NCBI RefSeq assembly: GCF_901709675.1
Contig: NC_051092.1
Coordinates: forward strand, 12,648,491 to 12,712,490
Origin: Syngnathus acus
Taxonomy: Eukaryota > Chordata > Actinopteri > Syngnathiformes > Syngnathidae
Length of the DNA stretch: 64,000 bases
Direction: 5' to 3'
Shown: positions 50,934 through 63,554 of the stretch, piece by piece
Position numbering within the stretch: the first letter of the stretch is position 1
How the letters are laid out: each line of letters opens with the position of its first letter
Notes under the pieces: model-generated
What the model was told of the DNA's origin: nothing
Seen by the model: the letters and a program-made list of their open reading frames with translations, nothing else
Database searches by the model: none
Position numbers and translations under genes: made by a program

Positions 50934-51148
50934 TACAGTGAACCCCAGCATACAGGCAACATATTCGCTGTTTTTGTGATCATACCATACCATAATATTG
51001 CTTTGGTGCCATCTGGTGCCATCTGGTGGAATCTTGGCGCTTCATTTATTCAGGCCATAGCTTTGTCTAATAGATAATAGTGCTTTGCTACCATCTTGTG
51101 GCATTCATAGGAAATCACAACCATTTTATGCGTGCAGGGTTCACTGTA
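50934..51148. mobile_element. MITE with TA duplication, Tc1/mariner-like, 215 bp
   Basis: The ends are TACAGTGAACCC at the left and GGGTTCACTGTA at the right, a 12-base perfect inverted repeat that includes the TA target dinucleotide. It has no coding sequence. It sits in the last wwox intron, 166 bases from the exon. Inside are two overlapping minus-strand CCACCAGATGGCACC-type words and a third related word at about 51088-51102. A decayed related sequence lies at 53277-53420. Confidence 0.7.
51005..51029 (-). promoter_or_regulatory. Two overlapping CTCF-like motifs inside a MITE
   Basis: On the minus strand CCACCAGATGGCACC (51015-51029) is followed in tandem by a second, slightly weaker word (51005-51019). 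Both lie in the MITE 50934-51148. Confidence 0.4.
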
Positions 51149-51180
51149 TGTGTGAAAGGTCAAGGTTATAAATATGTATA

Positions 51181-51680
51181 GTTCTCACGATGAGTGGTCT
51201 CACAGTTTTGAGGTTCTGGGTTCGAATCTCAGAGCACCTACGATCTCCTCTCGAGTTTTTTTCCGGGTACTCTGGCTTTCTCATACGTTCCAAACAAACA
51301 TGCAAGTTGGATTCATTGAAGACTTGTGTGGTGTGAATGTGACTGAATGGTTGTCTGTCCAAACCGGAACCTGTGATTGGCCAGCATATAGTGCAGAGTG
51401 ACCACTGCTTTTGCCCAATGTCAGATGACATAGACTCTAACCTCCACTTTAATGTGGACAAGCGCCACCAAGGGAAGTAACTATAGTGTGAACAGGTGGG
51501 GGGCTCGAGATCAACCCTTGTGGGACGCCACGTCCTCATAGAGCTTAAAACAAATTGCTTCTCAGTCCCGCTTAATTATCAGGATAAGATGGTGTACCCC
51601 ACTTTCCTCACCCCTAAATCAACAAAAATAGATTCCAGTTAGATTCCTAATGAGGATAAACACTATAGAAAATGGATGCA
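51181..51680 (+). mobile_element. Decayed tRNA-derived SINE-like teleost repeat
   Basis: The copy begins with a B-box-like GGGTTCGAATCTC. It then passes through the characteristic segments TTTTTTTCCGGGTACTCTGG, AACATGCAAG, GTGTGAATGTG and CTGTGATTGGCCAGC. It ends near TCCTAATGAGGATAAACA and GAAAATGGATG. This order matches a repeat very common in teleost genomes. About 100 bases in the middle (from about 51480) do not fit and may be an insertion. Confidence 0.6.
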
Positions 51681-52646
51681 TAAATAAAATTAATACAGCT
51701 GTAAGGATGTCATTGGGAAATGATGCAAGTTGAAACGAACCACTTTCACTCACACGCACACAGGGACACAAACGCACAGACTATGACTCTTTCTCATTAA
51801 GTCTTCTAAGCTAAGTTTGCGGTCATCAAAACACAATGCCTGGATGCCAAGTAGTCTCACACACTCCAGCTGGTCAGTCAGTCATTAAATAGTAGCGATA
51901 TTCATGCCAGATCTGAGACATTTTGAAAACCAAAACGTCACAGGGAATTAATTACACACATTAGCTGGGACACTCAAAAGGCTTTCATGAAAATGAATAA
52001 ATAAAATAAAATAAATAAAAAGCTGCTGTAACAGCTTTCTGCAGAACCACGAACACAGAGGCTGGATGCGTGAAAATCTCTTTATCTGAAAACAGTAAAA
52101 GTCGACTGAGAGAAGTTATTGGTGACAAGCGCAACACACACACGCACCGACACCCACACTCCCTTGGAAAGCCGCTTGAAATTTTTTTCCTTATCCTTGA
52201 TATCCAGCTTAATGTTTCATTAGTCAGACAATTCAGAGCAGTGCACTTACTCGTAACAGTTTTTCCACTACTACTAGCAGGGTGAGTTAGTAGTACTAGT
52301 AAAGTGCCAGAGTTGAGCTACTTGAATCAAATACAAAGAGTGTAGTACTTCATGGACCTTTAGGTGACATCCATTACACGTTCAAACAACTTTCCATAGA
52401 AGTTGTAGGACACATGTGCCACTAGTCATGGATAAAAAAAGTCATTCCACTAGTATGCTTAATTGTTATTGTTACTGACGACAGAGCACGTACTATAGAT
52501 AGACACCAAGGACATTGATTATGTTTAACCATTAGTCAAATTGCTAGTAGAAACAACGTTTCTACATATGTTTCATGGACCTTACGATAGTGTAGATATC
52601 AAGAATATGCAATAAATGCTCGGATGGCTTTCTATGCATACACACA

Positions 52647-52684
52647 CACAGACGTAGACGCACACGCACACACGCGCACGCACG
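52647..52684. repeat. Interrupted (CA)n
   Basis: CA tract with GACGTAGACG and GCGCACGC interruptions. Confidence 0.85.
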
Positions 52685-53276
52685 CCAACTGTTTGAACAC
52701 ACAGCTGTGCCTCCACACACTAAATGTAAATGAAGTGAAAAAAAAGATTCCAAGATTTGTCATCAATGAAGCTGCAAGCTAGCACTGGAAGTTAACTTGG
52801 GGCCGGCGTTTGAAGGGCGGTGTGATGAGAAAATCACGACATCTCGCTGTAACCTGCCAGCCGGCCGATAACTGCGCCCGGCCTGGCGTCTCATGTATCA
52901 AAGACGGGACAAATGCCAAGCAGTGTCTCTCTGAGCTGGAAGGTTCACACGGATGCCGCTCGCCTAAGCGATTTCAAACCAAGCAGTCGCTCACTCGTGC
53001 ATGCCGTCTTGAAAACGGCTGGCTTTGAGTCCAGCTACTAAACACTGGCCACACAAGAAGATGGAATTAGGCAAACTTGCTGATGCCATTTTGTCAGCTT
53101 TGAATCCAGGGTTGGCCAAAGTATTCTTTAATCCGACATATCAAGAGTCGTGTAATAGTATTCAATTCATTTAGCTGTCTCTCCTAACATGCAATTGCTT
53201 AACATTAATTTATTTTTGCATTTTTTTTTTTTTTTAGTCATTTACCGCTGAGAAATCCACCTATTTTTTAAAGTAA

Positions 53277-53420
53277 AAATATTGATTTTGTGTCAACTGG
53301 TGGCATCTTGGTGTTAATCTTGTGTTGAATTGCGGGAGGAGTTTCATGTCATCTGGTAATAGCTGTGCTGAACTGAAAAACTCTGCATATATTCTTAAAA
53401 TGCACATAATCTAAAACATG
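53277..53420. repeat. Decayed relative of the 50934 MITE
   Basis: It shares CTGGTGGCATCTTGG and the following spacing with the MITE at 50934-51148 (there CTGGTGGAATCTTGG), but no terminal repeats are preserved. Confidence 0.4.
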
Positions 53421-56272
53421 ACAAAATTCTGTATGTCAGGGTAAACAAATGGAAGGAAAGAAATTACCAATCCAAATTCTGAATACAACAGATGAGGACT
53501 CAAAATTGAGCCCTGGGGGATGCCACAATCCTGTAACAGTTAATGCTAGTCTTACTGAACATGAAAACTTGAATGAAATTTATACAATTTAAGCCATGTG
53601 ACATCTCTAAAATGTGTACCTAATGATTCAGAACAACAGAAGATAAGAGTCTGATGGTCCCGTTTAGTTTTGGACATCCTTGGAATTTTCTGATCAGCTC
53701 TTTGCTTGAGAACAAATTGTGTAACATGTACTGCCACATTGAACAGTGCAACATGTGCATTAAAAGTTTAGAGAAGGTAAAATAAAGTTCACCCGAAAAG
53801 GTTATGGTGTATTTTAGATTCCTCCTAAAATTTCACACAGATGCTTGTCCACCCAACACTAGCAGACAGCAGCTTACAGACAAATAGATCCAACACATCG
53901 TCACATGCGTGAATGAATCATGAGGACAATCTTGTGTGTGTATATATGGATGACTAAGTTGTGTACTTCTCAACCGCTGTCTCCAAGACAACATGCCGGA
54001 TCCCATTTCAAGTGTTTTCCAGAGGTGTGTGGTCCAAACTGGGATGTGGGAGTTCATGTGCTGTGAAGCCGATAGCGCGCCACGGGTCCATTCATTTCTT
54101 TCTTCTTAATGTGATATTAATGATAATGTGAGGTACACTTGCAAGTGCTATTTGTGGCTCCGTTAATCAAGGGGATTTACTTCATTATCCAAGATGAATT
54201 CCTGTGCAATTGGTAATTTGTTGTTAAACAGTTGTTTTGTTTTAAGAGAAATAAACCAATTTGTATTTCAATTATTAGTATTTTATATTGATATATTTAC
54301 AGTCGAGGTAAAAATTAGGGAAATTACCTAAAGGGGTCAGACTTCACCATAGAGTAATTTGAGTTTGGCAGAAAATTGAACTATGTGCACTTGGCCAATT
54401 AATCATAATTAAAAAAGCCATAAATTGGACTTTACAACAGTATAACAAATAACTGACAGTCCGATGGAAAATCCTAGTAAAAATCCAGCACCAAGTCTCT
54501 GGAAACACTCTGAGATGTGATCCAAGTCGCCCCAAACACTTGAGGACTTCCTCCGAGTGATACAGACGTTCCTTGTACAGTGTATCAGTGTGCAAAACTC
54601 TTTAAAAAGCGTATTCAAAAGCAAGTACGTGCGTGTGCGTGCGTGTGTGTGGAGGGCGGGGGGGTGTAACGTTCTTTTTTTGCCGTGTTCTCTTGTGTCA
54701 TCTTCTTGCATGTGACCCCCCCACATGTCCCTCCGTCTTCCATCTGTAGCTATGACATTGACCTGGATGTAAATAAAGCCAGTACTGTAGAGCAGTCTGT
54801 TTTTGTACATAGAAGGTGACTTGTATATAATAAAAAATAATAATAATAATAATGATGATTATACCTGCTATGCATGCTGAATACCTAGCAATTCTTTCAG
54901 GTACTTTTATAAATTCCCGAAATCCTCATATGGCATGTCCATGAAAAAAAAAGTGAAAAATATGAAAATGGAAAAAAAACAACATAGGACTAAAAAATAG
55001 ATATTGTCAGGCAATATTCTCTATTCTAGGACCATGTGTGTGTACAAGTCTTCCTGTTTTCTTCCCCCTGTGGGTGCTTGTGTGTTCCTGCTCACCATCT
55101 GGCTGGCTTTTGGCAGCGCTACCGACGCAAAGCGAGGTTTGAGGCAGAGCACACGGGCCGGTGACACCCCACAAGTCGGCCAGGGCCGTCACAAAGCCAG
55201 TCGCGCCACCGCCGATAATTGGAGTGCACTTTCGCTGGTAGTTGTTTGGAACATTTAGGTGCAGACATTTTTAAAAAAAGTAAGAGGTGGTGTGCTCTGC
55301 CCAACCAAGTGGACGATGTTGCTCTCATTCATTCAAGTGGGACTCTATATGGATCGTGCTTCTATATTTACAAAATGGTTCTGTTTTCTACTGAATTGTT
55401 TTTTCTTTTTTCTCCCCTTGAGATGTGGTGTTTAAACATAGATGGAGGTGTCTGATTTTTAACCTGTGCTAAAGATATTTTACATTTAATAAATAACCAC
55501 TGAAATCATGACGTGTGTGCATATTTTTTTGTATGTATAGTTAGGACTAAATCAGGGCTCGGAAAATGTTTTTGATGACAGATGGGTCAGATTATCTGTA
55601 GATGAGGTTGAAAAATATAATATATGAAAAATAGTTTATTTTATTGTATCATAATAATTCATTTACATTTACATTCTTAATTACTTAGAATTCAAATAAT
55701 TACTGAATAAAGTTAAGTTAAAAAAATTGAATAAAGTTAAAATTTCAGATGTTTTTGAATGTTACATTTTTTCAAATTACACATGATAAAAAATGGTTTT
55801 CCATTATTTACAGTGACAGTTCAACTGCACCCATACCAAAATTAATTTACTACATCTTCCACTAAATTAAATTAAAACTTTTTAAAACACACTTTTTAAA
55901 CACATGGTGAGATTAAACTACAAAAAAAACAACTTGTGTGAGGCATAGCCTGGTGGGGTTGCATGACACATCTGGGCGTGAGCAGTGGCCCACAGCAGCA
56001 TGTACATTGTGTTATATTTTACTGTTTTCTCAATGATCAATGATCAATCAGCTAAAAATCGCATTGATGACTGTGGCTTTTTCCTTTCACACATTCGAGG
56101 ACATTACAGTAAGTATATTGCAAAAAACAACAAAAAAGCTTTATGAAACCCCGCTATAGTAGCAGGCACAAATGTGTATGTGAAAAATAGTTTCCAAATG
56201 GGAGGTGACCAGTATTGTAGAACGGATTGTGATGGAGCAGGCGCCTTTGGAATGAATGCTTGTGTTTGCGTG

Positions 56273-56375
<103 letters not shown>

Positions 56376-56589
56376 CCTGCCGTGTGTGTACCTCAGCCGT
56401 GGTAACCTTTGCAAGCTGACAGCTCAACTGAGCGTGCTCAGTCCAGCTGTAGCGGGACCTTTGGCTAACGTGCCCCCCCTCAAATAAACAAGCTGTCCCT
56501 CTATTCAGAATGCCCAGCGGAGCAGGAGGTGAGCAGATTAGCACGTTTCTCACACAAAAAACACACCCCAACTCACGGAACACTGACCT

Positions 56590-57075
56590 ATGTCGAGCAG
56601 TAAGAAGTGAGTAGAAATTGGTTACTGTACTTTTTTATAGGTACCTGTAGTTCACTTGAATTTATTTATATGGCTGCTGCTAAAAAGCATACCAAGAAAA
56701 GCCAACTCAGAGGCACTTTAAATGGTGAGAGTTGTATTTAACAAGAGTTTCATTTATATGTTTCGTTTATTCTGAACAAACCTACTTGTCAACTTTGTAA
56801 CAAACTAGTACCTGGAAATAATTACGCACCGTTAAGTAGTTAAATAACTGTAGTGTTGCATTTGAAAAGGGGTGAGTAGACTTTTTAAATCGACTCCTAC
56901 TCCTAAACATGATTTCTTTGTGGTCCCGATTTGTCAAAACAGCTATGGAATACAATAACAGACAGTAAAAATAATTTTACTTTTGGACTTAAGTAAAAAA
57001 AATGTACCTTCACTGAAATTTACTTATGTACAGGGGTCGCATTGGTACTTCTACTTACCACCCCTGACAGAGGTG
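56590..57075. repeat. Probable decayed DNA-transposon-like teleost repeat
   Basis: The segment is rich in AAGTA/TACTT words (TTTTACTTTTGGACTTAAGT, GGTACTTCTACTT). It ends ACCACCCCTG, which resembles a common CAGGGGTGG-type terminus. The left end was not identified. Confidence 0.35.
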
Positions 57076-57574
57076 GTCCTGAGTAAAGCGCGGTGTAGTG
57101 TCTTTGCTAAATGCGCGGCGCAAATAAAAGGTCAACTTTTAATAGAAAGAGAACAAATCACCGACTGCACTGAAGCAACAAACGTGCCTGTCCAACCTTT
57201 ACAGGAGCATGTAATCGGACTGATCCCCGCAAATTGACCATCACGGCTCTCCCCTGTGATGAAGGCTCTCCTGGTCATCGGTGGGTGCTAAACTCTAATT
57301 CATAGCCTCCATTAGGCCGCTGGATGTGGCTAATACTCACCTAGAGGCAACGTGTTCCCCCGGGGGGCATTAGGGACAGGATGGAGACTGTAGCCCTTCC
57401 TCCCCCGTGCGACTTTTTGTTCTTTCCATTCCTTCATCATGCCCGCTCAATCTTAGACTCTTTCCCCTCTCAAAGTCATTTCAACAATAGAATTTAAAAA
57501 CTATTCTACAGTGTTAGCGGTAGTTTAACTCTGCCTTCGATTTCAGACTTGCCCTCAAAGGCACTTCCAGCATT

Positions 57575-57960
57575 GGACAGACAGAGATGAAAGGAACAAA
57601 CAACTTTGGAGCGACCGATGGCGACCAACAGACCGAGCGTGTTAGAACAAAATACATAACAATGGATACATTGATTGAGCGAGCAACGATGGACCAACTC
57701 ACCAACCTAATGACTAATCAACAGGGAAAAATCGACCTACAGACCAACTTAGACCCGACAACTTATGTACCGATCCACCGAGACCATGCGACCAACGGAT
57801 GGATGGATACTAAACAACTAGGACCCACCGGGACCAACCAGAACCAAAAGACAGACCAATTGATCAACTGACAGATCGACCAGTACCGACCGAAACTAAA
57901 CGACTGGGACTGAACTACCAAAACACCAACAAGATAGACCGATCGACAAATCCCCTTTTC
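57575..57960. repeat. Degenerate GACC/GACCAAC-rich cryptic repeat
   Basis: Words GACC, GACCAAC, GACCGA and ACCAAC recur many times over about 385 bases without fixed period, so the segment looks like a heavily mutated short tandem repeat. The 94-codon frame at 57587-57871 follows from the low stop content of this composition and has no recognisable domain. Confidence 0.6.
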
Positions 57961-58550
57961 TTCACCAAATAACACCAACAAAGTGGCATCATCCGCTTAC
58001 ATTAAATGACTGCTTGAGGGAACGACAAAAGGTGAAGGTGAGGGAAGCACAAACGTAACAGGGGCTGGAAAGGGACCAGGGGAGGAACCAAGGAGGCGAG
58101 GATATGACTCGGCCGTAGGACGCGAGGCATCCAAGGGGAAAATGACAGCCAGTCGGAAGGACTTGCGCAGCGACTGTGAAACAATCTCATTTTTATCCAG
58201 CGACGACGGGACTTCCGAAGTGATCCGCACAACCTAATTATTTTGCCCTAATAAAAGCAACATATGCTAAGACAATAAAAGGCCTTATTGGACAGCTATT
58301 CATTAAAGGGGAGCAGTAAAAGGTGCAGGGACTCGGGCACGGGGATTACCTTTTTAAAAAGGCTTTTCTCCTTCGTCTTCAGCGGGCACAGCCGTACACG
58401 AGCGTGGCCTGTCATAAAACACGTGAATTATACATGAAAGCGCCTGTCTGCTTTATTGGCTGTGATGCGCTCACCTGACTGACTCACGACTCGGGTACCT
58501 TGGCTGGAGCAAAGTTTCCAGTATCGAAATGCTTACATGCGGGCAGTGCA

Positions 58551-58565
58551 CCACTAGATGGCGCT
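58551..58565 (+). promoter_or_regulatory. CTCF-like motif
   Basis: CCACTAGATGGCGCT fits the CTCF core, plus orientation, in the wwox intron. Confidence 0.4.
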
Positions 58566-59348
58566 CTTTGTTGATCTGTCTTTCTAGTTTGAGTTTTACA
58601 GTGTTCCTCATTCATTTTTGAGCGATCGTTTTTATTGGGTTTTTGTAGTGTACAAACAAGGCAGAAATTGGAGTAGCACGTTTTCGGAGTAATACGATTT
58701 GTGTCCACCATGAGGTGGAGTGGAAGAAATAATATTTTGGTGAATGTCAGTTCAGGCACATTTCAATTATTCCGATTTGGGTATTTTACGAGAAAATTTA
58801 CTGCAAAAAAACGGAAAAGTCATTGGACATCAATATTGCTTTTGTTTATTTAAAAAAAATGTGGGCTCAAAAAGGATGTTTTAAATGGTTCACCATTTTA
58901 GTAACATGGCAGAAAACAGTATATGAAGAGAAACGTTTTTTTGATGTGTAGATATTAGGGAACAGGGATGTTTTTTTTTTTATTATTATTAAAATTGAAG
59001 ATTTAAACTGGCGCCATTCAACAAAGCCAAAATGTCTTGATAAGAATAATATTCAAAAGGTTATTGCCATAACATAATAACTGAAAACCAGTTTAACTCA
59101 TATTTAGTCGAACGCAAGATCCATAGTGGCCGCCGTTTATCGTAGATAATCCTAGTTGGCCTCCCTCCACCTTCTCCTCCTTCACTCACCAAGTGGAGGT
59201 CAGCAGAGGGATGTTCTGTTTTAAATAAGGAGGCAGCACTGGCCCATTAAACTCTGATAGTAATGATATTAATTTGGCAGGAACGTGTCATTTTCACAGG
59301 AGAGCAACTAGCTGAAGAACTGTCATTACGTGCGTTTGTGTGAGTCTG

Positions 59349-59397
59349 TAAGCGCACACGCACGGACGCACACACACACGCACGCACGCACACACAG
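59349..59397. repeat. Interrupted (CA)n
   Basis: CA tract with GCACGGACG and GCACGCACG interruptions. Confidence 0.88.
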
Positions 59398-59544
59398 TGC
59401 ATGTCACAGCAGAGCGGCGAGCAGTAACATTATGAGAGAGCGTGAGAGATGTACTAATGGGACAGATTAGTGTGCCCTTGGTCACCACGGCCACAGTGGA
59501 GTGACTGGAGCAGTGACTTATAGCCAACATGGAACCTTTACACA

Positions 59545-59610
59545 AGGGGTGGGAAAAGAATGGCCCGAGGGCAAAATCTGGCCCGGTGAACTCTGCTTGG
59601 AAAAGGACTG
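59545..59610 (+). mobile_element. hAT-like terminal fragment
   Basis: AAGGGGTGGGAAAAGAATGG followed by GGCCCGAGGGC and CTGGCCCG resembles the left end of the intact relic at 30181, with decay. No partner end was recognised. Confidence 0.45.
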
Positions 59611-61891
59611 ACGGTAAATGAGTTCATCAATGTTTCAGAGAAAGGAAAGTGTTTTTTTTCTTCTCCTCAATGCGATACAAGTATGTTCTTGTTATACTTG
59701 AAATAATTGCTGAATAGTTCAAACTGTGCATCAGGCTAATTTAATATTTTTTGTAAATCCAATAAAGTAGATTTGTTCAGTATTATTCGGTTGTGCTGAA
59801 CTTTTAAGTGATCCTTCTTTAGATACAGTGTCAATCTTACATAATGTTAGAGTGCCTTAAAACAAAACACTTTTTGATGCTTGATTTTTGATGAACACTT
59901 TGACTTACTATTTGACTGCATTTTAAGGATAAATCATTTATTTATTGTTGTCAGATGGTCTATTAATAAAATGTAATTTGTTTCTTTGTCATTTGAGCTT
60001 GGCAATCACTATGAGGATATTCTCGGCCTATGTCAAAATGGATTAGCAATGTTCTATAGTGTATGTGTGCAAATCAACAGTACTTTCCCGCCGGAGTGTG
60101 TAAGCTGCAGCTTTTGCTATCGTGACGTGTTTATGCCAATGTTTTTTTTGTATGAGTGGGATCCATAGGGGCTGACACCAAAGGTGACTCCCTCTCCTGT
60201 TCCTGCCCCCCTGTGGTCGGTAACCTTGGAGACCGACTTTATTAAAATGAATTTGAGGAGGGAGGCCATCCTGACAGCGGCATAATTACATGGCGGCGCA
60301 TCACTGTTAATTTATGCAGGAGCGCATTCTTCCGGTCAGGAGTGGCGAGACGGGGTCACACGGTTACGCTTTGGAATAGACACGCACACACATACACACA
60401 AAGTCAATCTATAGCTGCACAACTGTTTTCGTTGAGTGTTTCAAAATTTGTGCTTTATAGTGGAACATTGTAAGTTTTTCCATCCGGGTCACGGGCGAGC
60501 TGGAGTGTATCCCAACTTTTGGGTGATAGGTGCGTACATCACAGATGGACAAACGGAAATGAGAAAAGCAGTTATAAATTGTCAAACAACTGTTCACAGG
60601 TACAGCATATAGTCTCTCGGCTCTGAAGGAACAACAACTATTACTGAAGATTAGCTGGGGCCCGTCCTTGCCTTTCCACCTCACGGTTAATGTAGGTCAT
60701 AATAGAGGACTGAGTTTTTTTTTCTTAATCCCAATAAAATGTAAGGGTAAATAAAAAAAAGAGGTGAATGGACACAGGAGTACAAATGACACCAGAAGAG
60801 TGGTCATGTTTGGGGGGGGGTTAGGAAGAGGGTGAGATGGTGTCTCTCTTGGGCAGATGGTGATCTGTATTCTCATTTGTCCTGCTTCCGATATGTGTGT
60901 GTGCTAAACATTCACCTCCAGGGCAAGAGCTGCTGCAACGCAGCATGCTTGCTATTAGCATACATTGCTGAGATGTGTGCACTGGAAAGTGAAGAACTGA
61001 CTTACTTATATTTACAACTTAAATTGTAGTATTTGTCCCATGAAATTGTAATAACTTATTTCCAGTAGTTTATTCACTGATGTTCTGTATGTGGATATAA
61101 GATTTCAGTCTTGGTGTGTTGTTGTCAATCTAATCCGCCTGGAGTAACCATATTCATCCTGACACTGGCCCTCGATATTGTCAGCATTTTATCATTCACT
61201 CAGAGCAAAATGTATCACAGCCAGTCACAAATAGCATATCTGTAGTGATCTGCAGACATGAATAAATAATCAGTATCTTTGGTAAGGTTGATCTTTGTAT
61301 ATCGTATTTTCATAGCTGTCATTAAGCGGGAGCTGGAGGGGTGATAGATTTGTAAAGAAAACCCCAAAAAAACGTTTTTTAATTACTTTCAGTATATTAC
61401 ATTGAGCGCAAGATTCCATTATAAAATAAATATTAATATAAAATAAGATTAATAAATACAAAAGTGTTTGTAATTGCATACAGTGTGACAGTTTTATTTG
61501 CAGGTATAGGGTAAAATAGGAACTTCACTGGATGTATTGTTTGCACAAAGGCTGCACTCACTATTCGCGTGCGTGCTTAGCTGCATGTGCTGGGGTGACT
61601 TTGAGTGCCAATGCAATAGTTAGAGCAGCACGCTTTGTTAGCTGCAGGTAATTTATGGTTCAAGTGGCCTGATAGTCTGATACGATCGATTGCACCAGCG
61701 ACTTCCCCCCCTCCCGTCCCCCACAAAAATAGGACACCAGGGAATGTTTCACCCAACGAGGTAAGGAACCATAGCAACCTTAGCATCCTTGATTTCACAA
61801 TTCCAAACAATGAGTGTAACATGAAATCTACCAATGTGGATGAGAGGCGGCGGAACTGCGGCGCATTTACGTTTAAGCCGTCATCTCCCTT

Positions 61892-61892
<1 letters not shown>

Positions 61893-61969
<77 letters not shown>
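61893..61969. repeat. (CT)n(GA)n perfect palindrome
   Basis: About 21 CT units run directly into 17 GA units through a central CTCGAG. Positions 61902-61969 form a perfect 68-base palindrome with no spacer, able to extrude as a cruciform or fold as a hairpin RNA. Confidence 0.97.
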
Positions 61970-61973
<4 letters not shown>

Positions 61974-63529
61974 CCTACGACGGTCCATCCATCTTAAGGA
62001 ACATTTAGTTAATTGAATGATTAATAAATTCAGCTCGGTCACACTATTTCACCGCGCCGCTGGCTTTGGATGGAAATGTCTGTCAAACGCTAGACATCGT
62101 ATATCAACATGTTGGGAGCGTGGGTCTTAAAAGCAACCGTAAGAAGTAATAGAGGCTTGTTTGCCCAGACAGTGGATGACCAACTTGACAAAAGTTCATT
62201 CTTATTAAATCAATGACTGCCAGTCGTTCCCCTTTTGCCAGCAGTTTTGCAGCATATTGACTGATCTGTCAAGAGCCACTGAATATTGATTAGTAAAAAC
62301 CGAAGCTACCAAAAAGTTTATTGGCATTACCCGTTGAAGCTTACTAAATATAAAAACAACGAGAATTCAATCCTCCAAATGGCAAAGAGAAAACCACCAC
62401 AAAACCTGCCTAAGAATCTCTGCTCATAGTGTCTCATGCAACACATGTACACAGACAATATAACGGTACCTCCACACATGTATTCTTTCTCTTCTGCGAG
62501 GAACAAGAATGACCAACTATACTGCAGCTTGCTGAGGAGTGACTGTCTTCGTATGATACTGCCCCGAGGTGGCCATGCTCGTTGAAGCAGCACAGTGTCC
62601 AGTGAATTAAATCAATAAATGAAGCATAAACTGCTTAATTAGGCAGGAATGACAAGCACAGTAGAAGACAGTATTGTTTTTTTAGGAGGCTAACAAGTCC
62701 TTCAAATGACAATGCCGAAACATCCGCGCTTGGGAGACAGCCACCTTGCTACACCTTACCTCCTTTAATAAAGACGAGCATTGACAGAACAAGTTGCTCT
62801 ACATAAACCTTTCTTTCACCCCCCCATGCCCCCACTTCCCAAATCCACTTAGACGAGAACATCCTTGCCTTTCACCCCCACCACCCGTCCCTCTGTCGTA
62901 CCTCCTCTCCCGACATCAGCGACTAATCGGGAGTGTCAGTCCGAGCAAGTCCCTGACGCCTGTCCGCCTTTTATCCGGCACCTTCAAACGGCATGAGCGC
63001 GCTTTCATAACGCCGCCTGAGTGACGGCTTTGGGCTGTATTTTGGAGACGTGGACTTTGTCTTGCTTAAATACACAAACGGACAGTCCGGAGAAGTAGTC
63101 GAGTACAAATACATGGCTACTGTAATTAATTAGATTTTCAAGCCATAATTAAATTGTGTTTGAAATCAAAACAGAGCAAAACCAACTTGTCTCTCCTACG
63201 CAACTCCAATTTCAGGGTGGTAGTAAGAGACAAATGGCTGGTGAACACACAAACACTAACACAAAGCGGCCTTTTGGATAGATGGCACCTGCATACAGGA
63301 GAAGGGGGGCACACAAATAGGATTGGTGTGTGTACGTGCACGTGTGTGTGCGCTTGTGTAGCGGTTGCGTCCATAAATAGGATTGTGTAGGAAGCAGGGT
63401 GACTTAAATGGGATTGTAATGCAGCAGTCACGATGGAGAAATAGGATATGAGGCTAAGAGCTGTGTTCTCACTAGTTCCACTCCCCCTGCGATATACTGA
63501 TTCTTTAGGACTAGCCTGCAGCATGAAAG

Positions 63530-63554
63530 CGTGTGTGTGTGTGTGTGTGTGTGT
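63530..63554. repeat. (GT)n short microsatellite
   Basis: Twelve GT units. Confidence 0.9.
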
